A DNA stretch of 33,291 nucleotides, from NCBI GenBank assembly GCA_013349615.1, contig DUZJ01000036.1:1-33291 (forward strand), read 5' to 3'. The translations under genes were made by a program, and so were the position numbers. Shown one piece after another: positions 22,844 to 31,841 of the stretch. The DNA comes from Planctomycetota bacterium (GTDB lineage: Bacteria > Planctomycetota > Phycisphaerae > Sedimentisphaerales > Anaerobacaceae). The notes below the pieces were generated by a model. That model had not been told where the DNA came from, did not search any database, and saw only the letters and a list, made by a program, of their open reading frames with translations. Positions within the stretch are counted from its first letter, which is position 1, and the number at the start of each line of letters is the position of its first letter.

Positions 22844-24091
22844 TCACTCAACTGGTTTGGCATTACGAAGAATATCCGCTTCCGTTGTAATTCCAAGACC
22901 CGGCCCGGTGGGCACGTTTATGGCGCCGTTTTTCAGCCGCAGAGGCGGAGCATACCAGGACCCCGTCTGAGCTAAACCGCCCTTGTACTCATGGAAATCC
23001 CCGATGTTTGGCGTGCAAGAGGCAAAGTGGAGTACGTCAACATACCCAACGCCGCCTCCGGACATGTGCGGTATAACGGTCTGTCCGGCCTCGGCGGCCA
23101 TACGCGCTACGCGGATGGCACGAATGAATCCGCCGTTGTAATGCAGGTCCGGCTGGACAACCTGCACCGCGTCATTGTGGACCATCCAGCGAAAACGGCG
23201 GAGACTCGTTTCCTGCTCTCCGCCGGCTATAGGAATCAAGAGCGCATCCGCCACGCACCTGGTTTGCTCCAGATGGTCGAACGGACAGGGCTCCTCGAAC
23301 ATATTAATGTTGTGGGCCTGCATAAGCTTGCCGAGCTCGGTGGCTTTGCGGCAGTCGTAGGAACCATTCGCATCGGCGTAAATTGTGACCTTGTCACCGA
23401 GGGCCTTACGCACAAGTCGAATCAGGCCCTCGCTGCGGCCGGGCATCGAGTCGGCATTATTACTCATACGCCCGCCGACCTTAAACTTGACGGCGCCGGC
23501 CCCGGTCCGCTCAAGGTGTTTCGCCAGGATGTCCACCTCCTGCTGCGGCGTAGTGTGGCGATTGCCGCTGGCGACGTAGATGGGTATTTCGCGACGGATA
23601 ACACCACCAAGCAGCTCACCAACGGGTTTGTCCATTATCTTACCGAGAAGGTCTAAAATGCTGAACTCCACCCATGCCACGCAGCACCACAGGGCCACGC
23701 CGGACAACTTGTAATTGTTGCGATAAACATAAACTCCGTCAATAAGGGACTCAAGGTCACGGGCGTCCCTGCCAAGAAAAAAGGGAGCAACCAACTGCTG
23801 CAGAATCGGGTATAGATATGCGGCACGACTGTTGGTCACGGCGACGCCGACGGCACCATCAGTCGATGTTGTGCGGACGAAAAAGTTGTTTAGATTGCGC
23901 AGCAACTCAATCGAAGCGATTTTCACCGGCGATTTGATGGACGAAATCTTCAGCACGGGAGCTGCAGCGGCCTTGTCCAACCGAGTAATGTTTGTTTTGT
24001 GAGGCCCGGGCGCCCGCAGGCAGCCCTGCGCCGTCGGCAAGACGGCAGCGCCAAGACCTGACTTGATAAAAAGTCGACGATTAAGCTTCAT
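22844..24091 (-). CDS. Tat-exported enolase-superfamily (mandelate racemase/MLE-like) enzyme
   Basis: A Mg-dependent enzyme that abstracts a proton next to a carboxylate; relatives are racemases, acid-sugar dehydratases and dipeptide epimerases. The 415-residue form starts at the ATG at 24091 (AGGAG seven bases before) and has a twin-arginine motif NRRLFIKSG; TAQGC (Cys24) may be a lipobox. Catalytic residues are intact: Lys202 and Lys204 in VKFKVGG, metal ligands Asp240 (YADANGS), Glu266/267 (MFEEP) and Glu292 (AGGEQE), and an Asp315-His342 dyad 27 residues apart, the same spacing as mandelate racemase. Export is unusual for this superfamily. It is divergent from the HzsA-like gene across 226 bases. 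Substrate cannot be read from sequence. Confidence 0.92.
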   Translation of the reverse strand: MKLNRRLFIKSGLGAAVLPTAQGCLRAPGPHKTNITRLDKAAAAPVLKISSIKSPVKIASIELLRNLNNFFVRTTSTDGAVGVAVTNSRAAYLYPILQQLVAPFFLGRDARDLESLIDGVYVYRNNYKLSGVALWCCVAWVEFSILDLLGKIMDKPVGELLGGVIRREIPIYVASGNRHTTPQQEVDILAKHLERTGAGAVKFKVGGRMSNNADSMPGRSEGLIRLVRKALGDKVTIYADANGSYDCRKATELGKLMQAHNINMFEEPCPFDHLEQTRCVADALLIPIAGGEQETSLRRFRWMVHNDAVQVVQPDLHYNGGFIRAIRVARMAAEAGQTVIPHMSGGGVGYVDVLHFASCTPNIGDFHEYKGGLAQTGSWYAPPLRLKNGAINVPTGPGLGITTEADILRNAKPVE

Positions 24092-24225
24092 TGTGACACT
24101 CCTATAATCGTTCAGATTACCAAATTTGGCTAAGAATAACAAGCTCGGATTTGTGGATTTTGCGTATTTGTCTGTTCAGTACGATGTAAACTCACGAAAT
24201 TCCACTGGCAAATTTCTCTAAATCT

Positions 24226-24234
24226 TGCTATACT
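24226..24234 (+). promoter_or_regulatory. Extended -10 promoter candidate for the HzsA-like gene
   Basis: TTGCTATACT contains TATACT at 24229-24234 (five of six consensus bases) preceded by TGC, the extended -10 form. Seventeen bases upstream is only a poor -35 (TGGCAA). Initiation here would leave a leader of roughly 75 bases that includes CCCGCACCAATTAAG (24256-24270). Confidence 0.35.
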
Positions 24235-24317
24235 ACCGCTGCTATGTGTTTCCACCCCGCACCAATTAAGCGTGGGCCCAAGTTCAATTACTACAGGATG
24301 AGGGCGTAAAAGCTAAG

Positions 24318-26855
24318 ATGGTAAATTTAAGACGACGACAGACAACTGCTGTTTTCTTTATCACCCTGTGCAGTACACTTGCAGCGGTTTTCGCTCCATC
24401 TATGGCCGCCGGTGCCAATGCCAAAGGGCATCCCCCCCGGGAAAAACCAACGGCACGAAATCTACTCGACGGCTTCCTCACCGGTCCGATGGCGGACGTG
24501 GACGAAATTGTTTTTGCCTGCCGTCAACTGAACTACGACCCTCACTGGTATGCCAATTTCGGATACTACGCGGACAGCGCAGAGCGAAAGGCGTACCGCG
24601 CCATGGGCAGGTTGTGCAAACTGAATCTCAGAACCGGTCAGGTTACTTTGCTGCTGGATGACCCACAGGGTACCGTTCGCGACCCGCAGGTACACTACGG
24701 TGGCAGTAAAATCCTGTTTTCCTATCGCAAGGGCGGCACGGAAAACTTTCATCTTTACGAAATCAACGCCGACGGCAGCGGACTAAGACAGCTCACAGAT
24801 GGTCGGTACGATGACATCGAACCTACCTACTTACCCGATGACTCAATCGTGTTCTGCTCCAGCCGCTGTAAACGATGGGTGGGCTGCTGGCTTACGCACG
24901 TGGCCATATTATACCGACGCGATGCTGACGGAAGTAACATCCGCCCGATATCCAGCAACAACGAGCATGACAATACGCCATGGCTACTTCCGGACGGTCG
25001 GGTGCTGTACCAGCGCTGGGAGTATGTCGACCGCAGCCAGGTCCACTATCACCATCTCTGGACGACTAATCCCGATGGTACGGGGCAGATGGTTTACTAC
25101 GGGAATATGCACCCCGGCACCGTGATGATAGATGCCAAGCCAATACCCAATACAGAGAAGGTGGTGGCTGTCTTTTCACCCGGGCATGGTCGGCGAGAGC
25201 ACGATGGACAAATCACGATTGTTACGCCTAAAGCAGGGCCGGATGAGAAAACATCTGCTCGAGCCGTTAGTCGAGAAAAGAATTACAGAGACCCATATCC
25301 ATTTTCCCAAGACTGTTTCCTTGTAGCCCAGGGCACAAAACTACTGGTAATGAACAGCAAAGGAAAAACACAAGAGATTTACCGCCTACCGGCTGAACTT
25401 GTCCAGGCCGGTGTAAAATGTCACGAACCACGTCCCCTGCGAGCAAGGCCGCGTGAACGAGTAATCCCGCATCGGGTGGACATGACGAAAGCGACAGGCC
25501 AACTGGTTCTGATGGATGTTTATAATGGCCGGAGGATGGAAGGCGTCAAACGCGGCGATATCAAAAAACTACTTGTGCTCGAAACTCTTCCCGCGCCCAT
25601 CCATTATACCGGCGGTATGCAGCCGATAAGCCTGGGCGGCACATTTATATTGGAGAGGATTCTCGGGACAGTGCCGGTCGAGCCGGACGGTTCGGCTTAC
25701 ATGGAAGTGCCGGCGATGCGAAGTCTGTTCTTTGTGGCAATGGACGAAAACAACAACTCGGTCAAACGGATGCAGAGTTTCCTGATGGTCTCTCCGGGCG
25801 AGAAGACCAGTTGTGTCGGATGCCATGAGCAGCGTACCCGCACACCGGCCAACCCTGGCCGGAGCACACTTCGGGCCCTCAGACGTCCCCCCAATAAAAT
25901 CAAGCCCATCTCCGACATACCGGACGTGTTTGACTTTCCGCGGGACATCCAGCCTATCCTCGACAAGCATTGCCTCAAGTGCCACGACTACGAAGTGACT
26001 GAGGCCGGCGGCCCACGCTCCGGCGGCGTCATCCTGAGCGGCGACCACGGCCCGATGTTCTCTCACAGTTACTTCGAGCTGACCATGCGGCGCCAGCTCG
26101 GAGACAATCGCAACCAGCCCAGGAGCAATCTTCCGCCAAGGACCATCGGCAGCAGTGCCAGTCCACTGATGAAGAAAATTAACGGCAGTCACCACTCCGT
26201 CGAGCTAACACCACACGAACGTGATATGATTCGTTATTGGATTGAATGCGGGGCACCATATCCCGGCACCTACGCGGCACTGGCCAGCGGGATGATAGGC
26301 GGCTATCTGGAAAACAGCCAGGACATCTCCGACCGTCAATGGCCCCGGACAAGGGCGGCTGCTGGAGCTGTCCAGCGCCGTTGTGCACGCTGCCACAATA
26401 AGAATTTCCTACCACTGCCGCGAGCGCTCTCCGGAGAGACCTTGAGGCACAGAGTATTTAACCTGACACGCCCGGAGAAATCCCTGATGCTGCTGGCGCC
26501 GCTGTCGAGCGAAGCGGGCGGGTATGGCCTCTGCAAGCCAAAAGGCAAGACCGGCGAGCCAGGCAAGTTTCAACCGCCTTTCGCCGATACCAACGACCCC
26601 GACTACCGGAAAATCCTGGCCCTTTGTATCGCAGGCAAGGAACATTTGGACAAAACCAAGAGGTTCGATATGCCGGACTTCCGTCCTCCGGCGTCCTATG
26701 TCCGGGAGATGAAAAGGTACGGCATTTTACCGAAAGACCCGCCGGAAGATATTGAGATAGACGTTTACGCGACCGACCGGGCCTACTGGCGGTCGCTATG
26801 GCATAGACCTGACGCTGCAATCGTGCCGGGCCGGTCCCGCACCAAAAAAGAATAG
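24318..26855 (+). CDS. HzsA-related propeller/cytochrome protein
   Basis: An 845-residue exported protein resembling the alpha subunit of hydrazine synthase, a family widespread in planctomycetes that do not perform anammox. A signal peptide (hydrophobic to about residue 31) is followed by a TolB/WD40-like propeller (about 50-360; LYEINADGSGLRQLTDG, LPDDSIVFCSSR), the conserved middle domain with GTVPVEPDGSAYMEVPA (about 450) and c-type heme sites C499-H503 (CVGCH), C552-H556 (CLKCH) and C689-H693 (CARCH). The alpha subunit alone does not make hydrazine, and no beta/gamma partners are present, so hydrazine synthesis is unlikely; a periplasmic redox role is inferred. The last residues lie in an inverted-repeat arm. 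It is 79 bases before the diheme propeller gene. Confidence 0.88.
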   Translation: MVNLRRRQTTAVFFITLCSTLAAVFAPSMAAGANAKGHPPREKPTARNLLDGFLTGPMADVDEIVFACRQLNYDPHWYANFGYYADSAERKAYRAMGRLCKLNLRTGQVTLLLDDPQGTVRDPQVHYGGSKILFSYRKGGTENFHLYEINADGSGLRQLTDGRYDDIEPTYLPDDSIVFCSSRCKRWVGCWLTHVAILYRRDADGSNIRPISSNNEHDNTPWLLPDGRVLYQRWEYVDRSQVHYHHLWTTNPDGTGQMVYYGNMHPGTVMIDAKPIPNTEKVVAVFSPGHGRREHDGQITIVTPKAGPDEKTSARAVSREKNYRDPYPFSQDCFLVAQGTKLLVMNSKGKTQEIYRLPAELVQAGVKCHEPRPLRARPRERVIPHRVDMTKATGQLVLMDVYNGRRMEGVKRGDIKKLLVLETLPAPIHYTGGMQPISLGGTFILERILGTVPVEPDGSAYMEVPAMRSLFFVAMDENNNSVKRMQSFLMVSPGEKTSCVGCHEQRTRTPANPGRSTLRALRRPPNKIKPISDIPDVFDFPRDIQPILDKHCLKCHDYEVTEAGGPRSGGVILSGDHGPMFSHSYFELTMRRQLGDNRNQPRSNLPPRTIGSSASPLMKKINGSHHSVELTPHERDMIRYWIECGAPYPGTYAALASGMIGGYLENSQDISDRQWPRTRAAAGAVQRRCARCHNKNFLPLPRALSGETLRHRVFNLTRPEKSLMLLAPLSSEAGGYGLCKPKGKTGEPGKFQPPFADTNDPDYRKILALCIAGKEHLDKTKRFDMPDFRPPASYVREMKRYGILPKDPPEDIEIDVYATDRAYWRSLWHRPDAAIVPGRSRTKKE

Positions 26856-26919
26856 TACTCTGTGCAAATCACGTGTTATAGAGTACCAGCAACCGTATCC
26901 AAACTTTTTTGGTGCGGGA
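26835..26919. repeat. 85-bp inverted repeat spanning the HzsA-like stop codon and spacer
   Basis: TCCCGCACCAAAAAAG (26835-26850) pairs perfectly over 16 bases with CTTTTTTGGTGCGGGA (26904-26919). Inside, GTACTCT (26855-26861) pairs with AGAGTAC (26880-26886). The structure covers the end of the upstream gene and stops just before the ribosome binding site of the next. It could process or stabilise the shared mRNA, attenuate it, or be a small inserted element. Confidence 0.75.
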
Positions 26920-26934
26920 TAAAGGAAGTACAAT

Positions 26935-28812
26935 ATGACCAAACGACAACGACCCATGAACAAGAAAAGAGCGCCGATATTCATGTTTCTGGCACTTGTT
27001 GGCTTCTCCACTGTCACGCTTGCCGCTAAAGCCGGCGACGAATATCTCTCGCCGCTGGAGCTGGTGGCGGACAATGAGGGCAAGATGCTGTACATAGCCG
27101 AAGCCACGGCGAAACAAGTGGCCGTGTTCGATATTGCCGCCGGCAAGGTTAAGAAAGTCATTTCGCTGCCCGAGAAGCCCAGCGGGTTGGCTCTGGCGCC
27201 GAACGCCCAGACACTCTACGTCACCGCAGGCGTGCCAAACGGAGGCGTCCACGTCGTCAACCTGAATACCGGCAAAATCGAACATACACTCCCCGCCAGG
27301 CACACACCTGCTGCACCGGTCCTCAGTCTCGACGGCAAAACACTCTACGTCTGCTGCCGATTCTTCAACAGCGTCGCAATCTACGACCTCACGTCCAAAA
27401 AGAGCGTTGCCGCCCTGACCGTTATTGCTGTCTCCAGAGAGCCTGTTGCCGCAGCTCTCACGCCGGACAGCAGGTTTCTGTTCGTAGCCAACCATCTGCC
27501 TGCGGGCGCAGCCGATGGAGACTACACGGCAGCAGTTGTCTCAGTTGTGGACGCCGACGCAAAAAAAGTAATTAACACCATCACCCTTCCCAATGGCAGT
27601 ACCGGCCTACAAGACATTTGCATCTCGCCAGACGGCAAATACGCATACGTCACCCACATCCTCGCCCGCTATCAGCTCCCCACGACACAGTTAGAGCGGG
27701 GATGGATGAATACAAATGCCCTGAGCATCATAGATATACCAAAGAAGCAATTACTGAATACGGTCCTCCTCGACGACGTCGATTTGGGAGCAGCCAACCC
27801 CTGGGATGTGGCGTGCACCGACAACGGCAAGTATATCTGTGTCACCCACGCCGGCACTAATGAGGTGAGCGTCATCGACAGAACGAAGCTTCACAATAAA
27901 TTGGCGAGCGTGGCAAAAGGGATAAAGGTATCTGACGTTTCGCTGTCGCCTTCCGACGTGCCGAACGACCTGTCGTTTCTGGTAGGTCTGCGACGTCGGC
28001 TCAAGCTCACCGGCAATGGGCTTCGCGGCCTGGCCGTAATCGGCACCAAAGCGTACGCGGCTGAATACTTCACCGACAGCCTCGGCGTTGTTGACATCGA
28101 CCCGGAAAGTCTCCCTAAAGCCCGCTCCGTTGCGCTGGGACCCAGGAAACGCCTGACGAAAATACGCAAAGGCGAGATGTTATTCAATGACGCTTCGCTG
28201 TGCTTTCAGAATTGGCAGAGCTGCGCCAGTTGCCATCCCGGCGGCGGGCGTGTCGATGCCCTCAACTGGGACCTTCTAAATGACGGCATAGGCAATCCTA
28301 AGAATACCAGGAGCCTGCTGCTCGCCCACAAAACACCACCTGCCATGGCAACGGGCGTTCGTCCTGATGCCGAGGCCGCTGTTCGTGCCGGCATCAGGCA
28401 CATCCAATTTGCCGTGCGTCCCGAAGAGGATGCGGTCGCGATAGATGAATATCTTAAGTCACTCAAACCTGTTCAGAGTCCCTATCTGGTCAAAGGCTGG
28501 ATGAGCAAATCGGCAAAGCGAGGACGCAGGCTCTTCAACAAGGCAGGATGCGCTTCGTGCCACCCTTCTCCGTTATATACCGACCTTAAGAAATACAATA
28601 TCGGCACGGGAAAAGGCCTGGACGAAAACCAGTCTTTTGATACCCCCACACTGATTGAGGCGTGGCGGACCGCGCCCTATCTGTACGACGGTCGTGCTGA
28701 GACCATCAAGGAAGTGCTCACCAGGCACAACGATGGCGATAAGCATGGAAAAACATCAACTCTGACCGACGAGGAGATAAATAGTCTCGCTGCATTTCTC
28801 CTCTCCCTTTAA
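26935..28812 (+). CDS. YncE-like propeller fused to diheme cytochrome c domain
   Basis: A 625-residue exported protein. A signal peptide (about residues 9-31) leads into a seven-bladed 40-residue-repeat propeller (about 35-400) with repeated LYVTAG, TLYVCCR, YAYVTH and YICVTHAG strands. The C-terminal part is a MauG/cytochrome-peroxidase-like domain with two CASCH heme sites (430-434 and 539-543), the linker RRLFNKAGC and the end motif TPTLIEAWRTAPYLYDGR. Such proteins move electrons in the periplasm, often to peroxide or to modify a substrate. AAGGAAG sits six bases before the ATG. It is downstream of the HzsA-like gene and probably works with it as a redox pair. The exact reaction is unknown. 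Confidence 0.9.
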   Translation: MTKRQRPMNKKRAPIFMFLALVGFSTVTLAAKAGDEYLSPLELVADNEGKMLYIAEATAKQVAVFDIAAGKVKKVISLPEKPSGLALAPNAQTLYVTAGVPNGGVHVVNLNTGKIEHTLPARHTPAAPVLSLDGKTLYVCCRFFNSVAIYDLTSKKSVAALTVIAVSREPVAAALTPDSRFLFVANHLPAGAADGDYTAAVVSVVDADAKKVINTITLPNGSTGLQDICISPDGKYAYVTHILARYQLPTTQLERGWMNTNALSIIDIPKKQLLNTVLLDDVDLGAANPWDVACTDNGKYICVTHAGTNEVSVIDRTKLHNKLASVAKGIKVSDVSLSPSDVPNDLSFLVGLRRRLKLTGNGLRGLAVIGTKAYAAEYFTDSLGVVDIDPESLPKARSVALGPRKRLTKIRKGEMLFNDASLCFQNWQSCASCHPGGGRVDALNWDLLNDGIGNPKNTRSLLLAHKTPPAMATGVRPDAEAAVRAGIRHIQFAVRPEEDAVAIDEYLKSLKPVQSPYLVKGWMSKSAKRGRRLFNKAGCASCHPSPLYTDLKKYNIGTGKGLDENQSFDTPTLIEAWRTAPYLYDGRAETIKEVLTRHNDGDKHGKTSTLTDEEINSLAAFLLSL

Positions 28813-28858
28813 CAAAGCATAGCCCAAGACTATAACTCCAAAGAGCAAGCACGCACAA

Positions 28859-28898
28859 GCCCCCGCCGTTTTGCCTGGCAAATCGAAGCAGCGGGGGC
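28859..28898 (+). terminator. GC-rich hairpin after the diheme propeller gene
   Basis: GCCCCCGC (28859-28866) pairs with GCGGGGGC (28891-28898), and inside TTTGCC faces GGCAAA. It lies 47 bases after the stop codon. No T-run follows, so it is a likely but not classical terminator. Confidence 0.45.
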
Positions 28899-29355
28899 CA
28901 ATGTCAACTGTAAATTCTCTCACAACAGCCTAAAACAGTCTCAGGAACTTGAGAAGATAACTCTATCACAATTTTTTGCTGTAAGTTCAAATCTGTCAAT
29001 ATGCTACGGCATTTAGATATATACGCGGGTTTTCTTAAGGACGCAGCGAATTTTCGACAAAAATAGCAGAATTATTGATATATACTGTTTGACTTATCTC
29101 TACCTAAACAATAATATACCCGCTATCGACATCCGTAGATTTGTTTCGTTATAAGAAAAATCGAAGACTTGGACTTGTATTCAGGAAAAGTTAAGTTGAA
29201 ACAATTAAGATTCTGTTAGATCAGAGTGATATTCCTCGACAAAGGGTAAACTTGGCAGCAGATTTACCTGCGCCAAGGCTTCACCTGCCTGGAAAAACTC
29301 CTCACGGCCTAACATCAGTCAGTGTGGACAATTTAATTAGCTTAAGGAGAATAAA
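28899..29355. other. AT-rich spacer and leader before the TrpB2 gene
   Basis: Contains the promoter candidate at 29089-29117 and, after it, about 230 bases to the TrpB2 start. I looked for T-box signatures, runs of Trp codons and classic riboswitch cores and saw none. A short open frame overlaps the end, but lacks a start signal. Confidence 0.55.
29089..29117 (+). promoter_or_regulatory. Sigma-70-like promoter candidate for the TrpB2 gene
   Basis: TTGACT (29089-29094) and TAATAT (29112-29117) are separated by the optimal 17 bases, matching the consensus at five and four positions. Initiation near 29124 would give a leader of about 230 bases before the ATG at 29356. Confidence 0.4.
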
Positions 29356-30726
29356 ATGGATAAAAGAACAAAATTTACCCTTGATGAAAATGAAATACCT
29401 ACTCAATGGTATAACATCCTGGCAGATATGCCTAAGCCGATGCCGCCAATTTTGCACCCAGGTACAGGAAAGCCGGTAGGCCCAGACGATTTGGCTCCAC
29501 TGTTCCCTATGGAGTTAATCAAGCAGGAAGTGAGCACTGAGCAATGGATTGACATCCCTGACCAAGTGCGGGATATTTATCGACTATGGAGGCCAACCAC
29601 ACTATTTCGGGCGCACAGACTGGAAAAAGCCTTGGATACACCAGCCAAGATTTTCTACAAGTATGAGGGCACAAGCCCACCTGGAAGTCACAAGCCCAAT
29701 ACTGCCGTAGCTCAGGCCTATTACAGTAAAATGGAGGGCGTAAAGCGCATCACTACCGAGACCGGAGCCGGGCAGTGGGGAAGTGCCCTATCCTTCGGTG
29801 GGGCCTGCTTTGGCCTTGAGATTAAGGTCTATATGGTCAGGATTAGCTATGACCAAAAGCCGTATCGTCGGGTAATGATGGAAACCTGGGGAGCCAAGTG
29901 CGTGCCCAGCCCCAGTCCTGATACCAAGGCGGGGCGGGATATGCTGGCAAAAGACCCCGATTGTCCCGGCAGCTTAGGCCTGGCTATCAGTGAGGCGGTA
30001 GAGGAGGCTGTCTCTCGTGATGATACCCACTATGCTTTGGGCAGCGTGCTTAACCATGTCCTGCTGCATCAAACCGTCAATGGCTTAGAGGCAAAAAAGC
30101 TAATGGAGAAGGCAGGTGTCTACCCGGATATTATCGTTGGCTGTATCGGTGGCGGCTCAAACTTCGCCGGGCTGTTTTTGCCCTTCGTCAAGGATAAAAT
30201 TGACGGCACAAAGCCAGACCTCCGCATCATCAATGTGGAGCCGGCAAGCTGTCCTACCGTGACCAGGGGACCTTATGCCTATGACTTTGGCGATTCAGCC
30301 ATGCTTACTCCATTGATTAAGATGTACACCCTCGGGCACGGCTTTATTCCACCTCCGGTCCACGCAGGCGGGCTGCGATACCACGGAATGGCACCTATTA
30401 TATGCCATCTGCACGACTTAGGTCTCGTTGAAGCCAGGGCCGAACACCAGCTTGCCACCTTCGAGGCAGGAGTGACCTTTGCTCGTGCTGAGGGTATTAT
30501 CAGCGCCCCCGAGACAAACCATTGTATTAAGGTAGCTATCGATGAAGCCCTCAAGTGCAAGGAATCCGGTGAGGCAAAAACGATACTCATTGCCCATAGT
30601 GGGCACGGACATGTTGATATGGCCGCTTATGACGCCTACTTTAGCGATAAACTCAAGGATTACGAATATCCCGAGGAGAAGATAAAGGAGGCACTGGCTG
30701 AGCTGCCCAAAATGTCCGCCGAATAA
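29356..30726 (+). CDS. trpB2: TrpB2-type tryptophan synthase beta chain
   Basis: A pyridoxal-phosphate enzyme that joins indole and serine to make tryptophan; the TrpB2 subtype typically works without the alpha subunit. At 456 residues it has the longer TrpB2 form with the N-terminal extension. The PLP lysine is Lys113 in GSHKPNTA, the phosphate loop is CIGGGSN (near 262), and [14 protein letters not shown] and [12 protein letters not shown] are family-typical. AAGGAG lies seven bases before the ATG. No trpA or other tryptophan gene is nearby, so it may salvage indole or use another acceptor. It has its own promoter candidate and a long leader. Confidence 0.95.
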   Translation: MDKRTKFTLDENEIPTQWYNILADMPKPMPPILHPGTGKPVGPDDLAPLFPMELIKQEVSTEQWIDIPDQVRDIYRLWRPTTLFRAHRLEKALDTPAKIFYKYEGTSPPGSHKPNTAVAQAYYSKMEGVKRITTETGAGQWGSALSFGGACFGLEIKVYMVRISYDQKPYRRVMMETWGAKCVPSPSPDTKAGRDMLAKDPDCPGSLGLAISEAVEEAVSRDDTHYALGSVLNHVLLHQTVNGLEAKKLMEKAGVYPDIIVGCIGGGSNFAGLFLPFVKDKIDGTKPDLRIINVEPASCPTVTRGPYAYDFGDSAMLTPLIKMYTLGHGFIPPPVHAGGLRYHGMAPIICHLHDLGLVEARAEHQLATFEAGVTFARAEGIISAPETNHCIKVAIDEALKCKESGEAKTILIAHSGHGHVDMAAYDAYFSDKLKDYEYPEEKIKEALAELPKMSAE

Positions 30727-30962
30727 AGAAAAAACGGCAAATGGTAAATCTGTTCTGAGGTCAAACTTCTAATGCAGACACGGTTCTTGCTGCAAAAAAG
30801 GGCAAAAAAACAGAAAATTTATTACTTGATTCGCTCATATATGCCGATAAACTTGATGAGCTTGGATGCCGATAAGCTGCTTAAAGTCTTTTTGGCTGCA
30901 TGATGTAAAGTCACTATAAAACGTTGTGAAGAATTAAGTAAGGTTTTTTTAAGGAGACAGGC

Positions 30963-31772
30963 ATGAAGAAAGAAGGAATTTTATTGACTGTGGTGGTCTT
31001 GTTGATTGTTACCGGTGTGGCTCAGGCCCAGGTAGGAGAGCTGCACGGAGCGGTTGAGTTCGCCTTTCAGAGCAAGTATATCTGGCGAGGCTTCGACCCG
31101 TACGGAGACAAGAGCGCAATTCAGCCGTCCATCGACCTGGACCTATTTGACACCGGCTTTGGGCTCAACGTCATGGCTCACAGGGCAAATTCATCCGGGT
31201 ATGAAAACGGCGAACGTTGGGACTACACCTTGTATTATGGCAACAAACTCTTTGAAGACGAACTCTATGCGACCAACTGGAGAATGGGTTATGTGTACTA
31301 TAATTACCCGGATATGACCAGCCACACCGAGGACAGTGCAGACCTGCAGGAACTACATTGGGTTTTTTCCTGGCCGAATGTCATTCCGGTTGAAGGCTTA
31401 GTTCCAACCTATGTGCTTGTTAAGCTCTGGCCCTCCAACAGCGGCAGCCTGGCTAATGAGGCCTCTGGTTTCGCACACATCTTCATGCTTGACTATGGCC
31501 TGAAGTTGCCGGGCATTCTGCCTGATACTGATGAACAGATTCTAAGACTCCACACAGAACTCATCTACAATGATGGAGTCGACCCACGCCCGGGCAGTGC
31601 AGGTGTGGACCATGATTGGTCGAACATAGTCTTTGGTATCGCAACGGACTTTGACCTTGGCAACAATGTGACCTTCACTCCGGGACTTTATCACCAGATC
31701 ACAATGGATGATTCGGTCAATGACGACCAGGACGAAACCTGGGTCAGCCTGAGTCTGAAATACAATTTTTAG
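30963..31772 (+). CDS. TorF-like outer-membrane beta-barrel protein (putative porin)
   Basis: A 269-residue outer-membrane protein with a cleaved signal peptide (to about VAQAQ, residue 23). The mature start, VEFAFQSKYIWRGFDPYGDKSA, split as a short barrel strand then a loop, resembles the SxYxxRG start of TorF-type putative porins. Alternating hydrophobic strands continue to the end, which finishes in an aromatic residue (SLKYNF), the usual barrel-assembly signal. AGGAG lies six bases before the ATG. The 236-base gap upstream contains a direct repeat, ATGCCGATAA at 30841 and 30866, 25 bases apart, which might be paired operator sites. A strong terminator follows. Substrate unknown. Confidence 0.7.
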   Translation: MKKEGILLTVVVLLIVTGVAQAQVGELHGAVEFAFQSKYIWRGFDPYGDKSAIQPSIDLDLFDTGFGLNVMAHRANSSGYENGERWDYTLYYGNKLFEDELYATNWRMGYVYYNYPDMTSHTEDSADLQELHWVFSWPNVIPVEGLVPTYVLVKLWPSNSGSLANEASGFAHIFMLDYGLKLPGILPDTDEQILRLHTELIYNDGVDPRPGSAGVDHDWSNIVFGIATDFDLGNNVTFTPGLYHQITMDDSVNDDQDETWVSLSLKYNF

Positions 31773-31793
31773 CAGCTTTTTAGTTAATTCTCT

Positions 31794-31830
31794 GGGCTCT
31801 GCCGACGTCCAAAACGCGGCAGAGCCCTTT
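31794..31830 (+). terminator. Rho-independent terminator after the porin gene
   Basis: GGGCTCTGCCG (31794-31804) pairs perfectly with CGGCAGAGCCC (31817-31827) around a 12-base loop and is followed by TTT. It begins 21 bases after the stop codon and separates this gene from the radical SAM gene. Confidence 0.85.
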
Positions 31831-31841
31831 AATCCAGGACC

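Noticed and set aside
24206-24229. Possible sigma-54 promoter (TGGCA...TTGC) before the HzsA-like gene
   Set aside because: The GG and GC elements are about 19 bases apart instead of the required ten.
24318-26855. Hydrazine synthase alpha subunit and hence anammox metabolism
   Set aside because: Related proteins are common in planctomycetes that lack anammox, and no beta/gamma subunit or hydrazine dehydrogenase gene is present here.
29124-29355. T-box or trp attenuator in the TrpB2 leader
   Set aside because: No T-box core sequence, no short frame with several Trp codons and no hairpin with T-run were seen.
30772-30903. 43-codon frame between the TrpB2 and porin genes
   Set aside because: Basic, low-complexity translation with a poorly placed GAGG; it overlaps the direct repeat and has no recognisable family.
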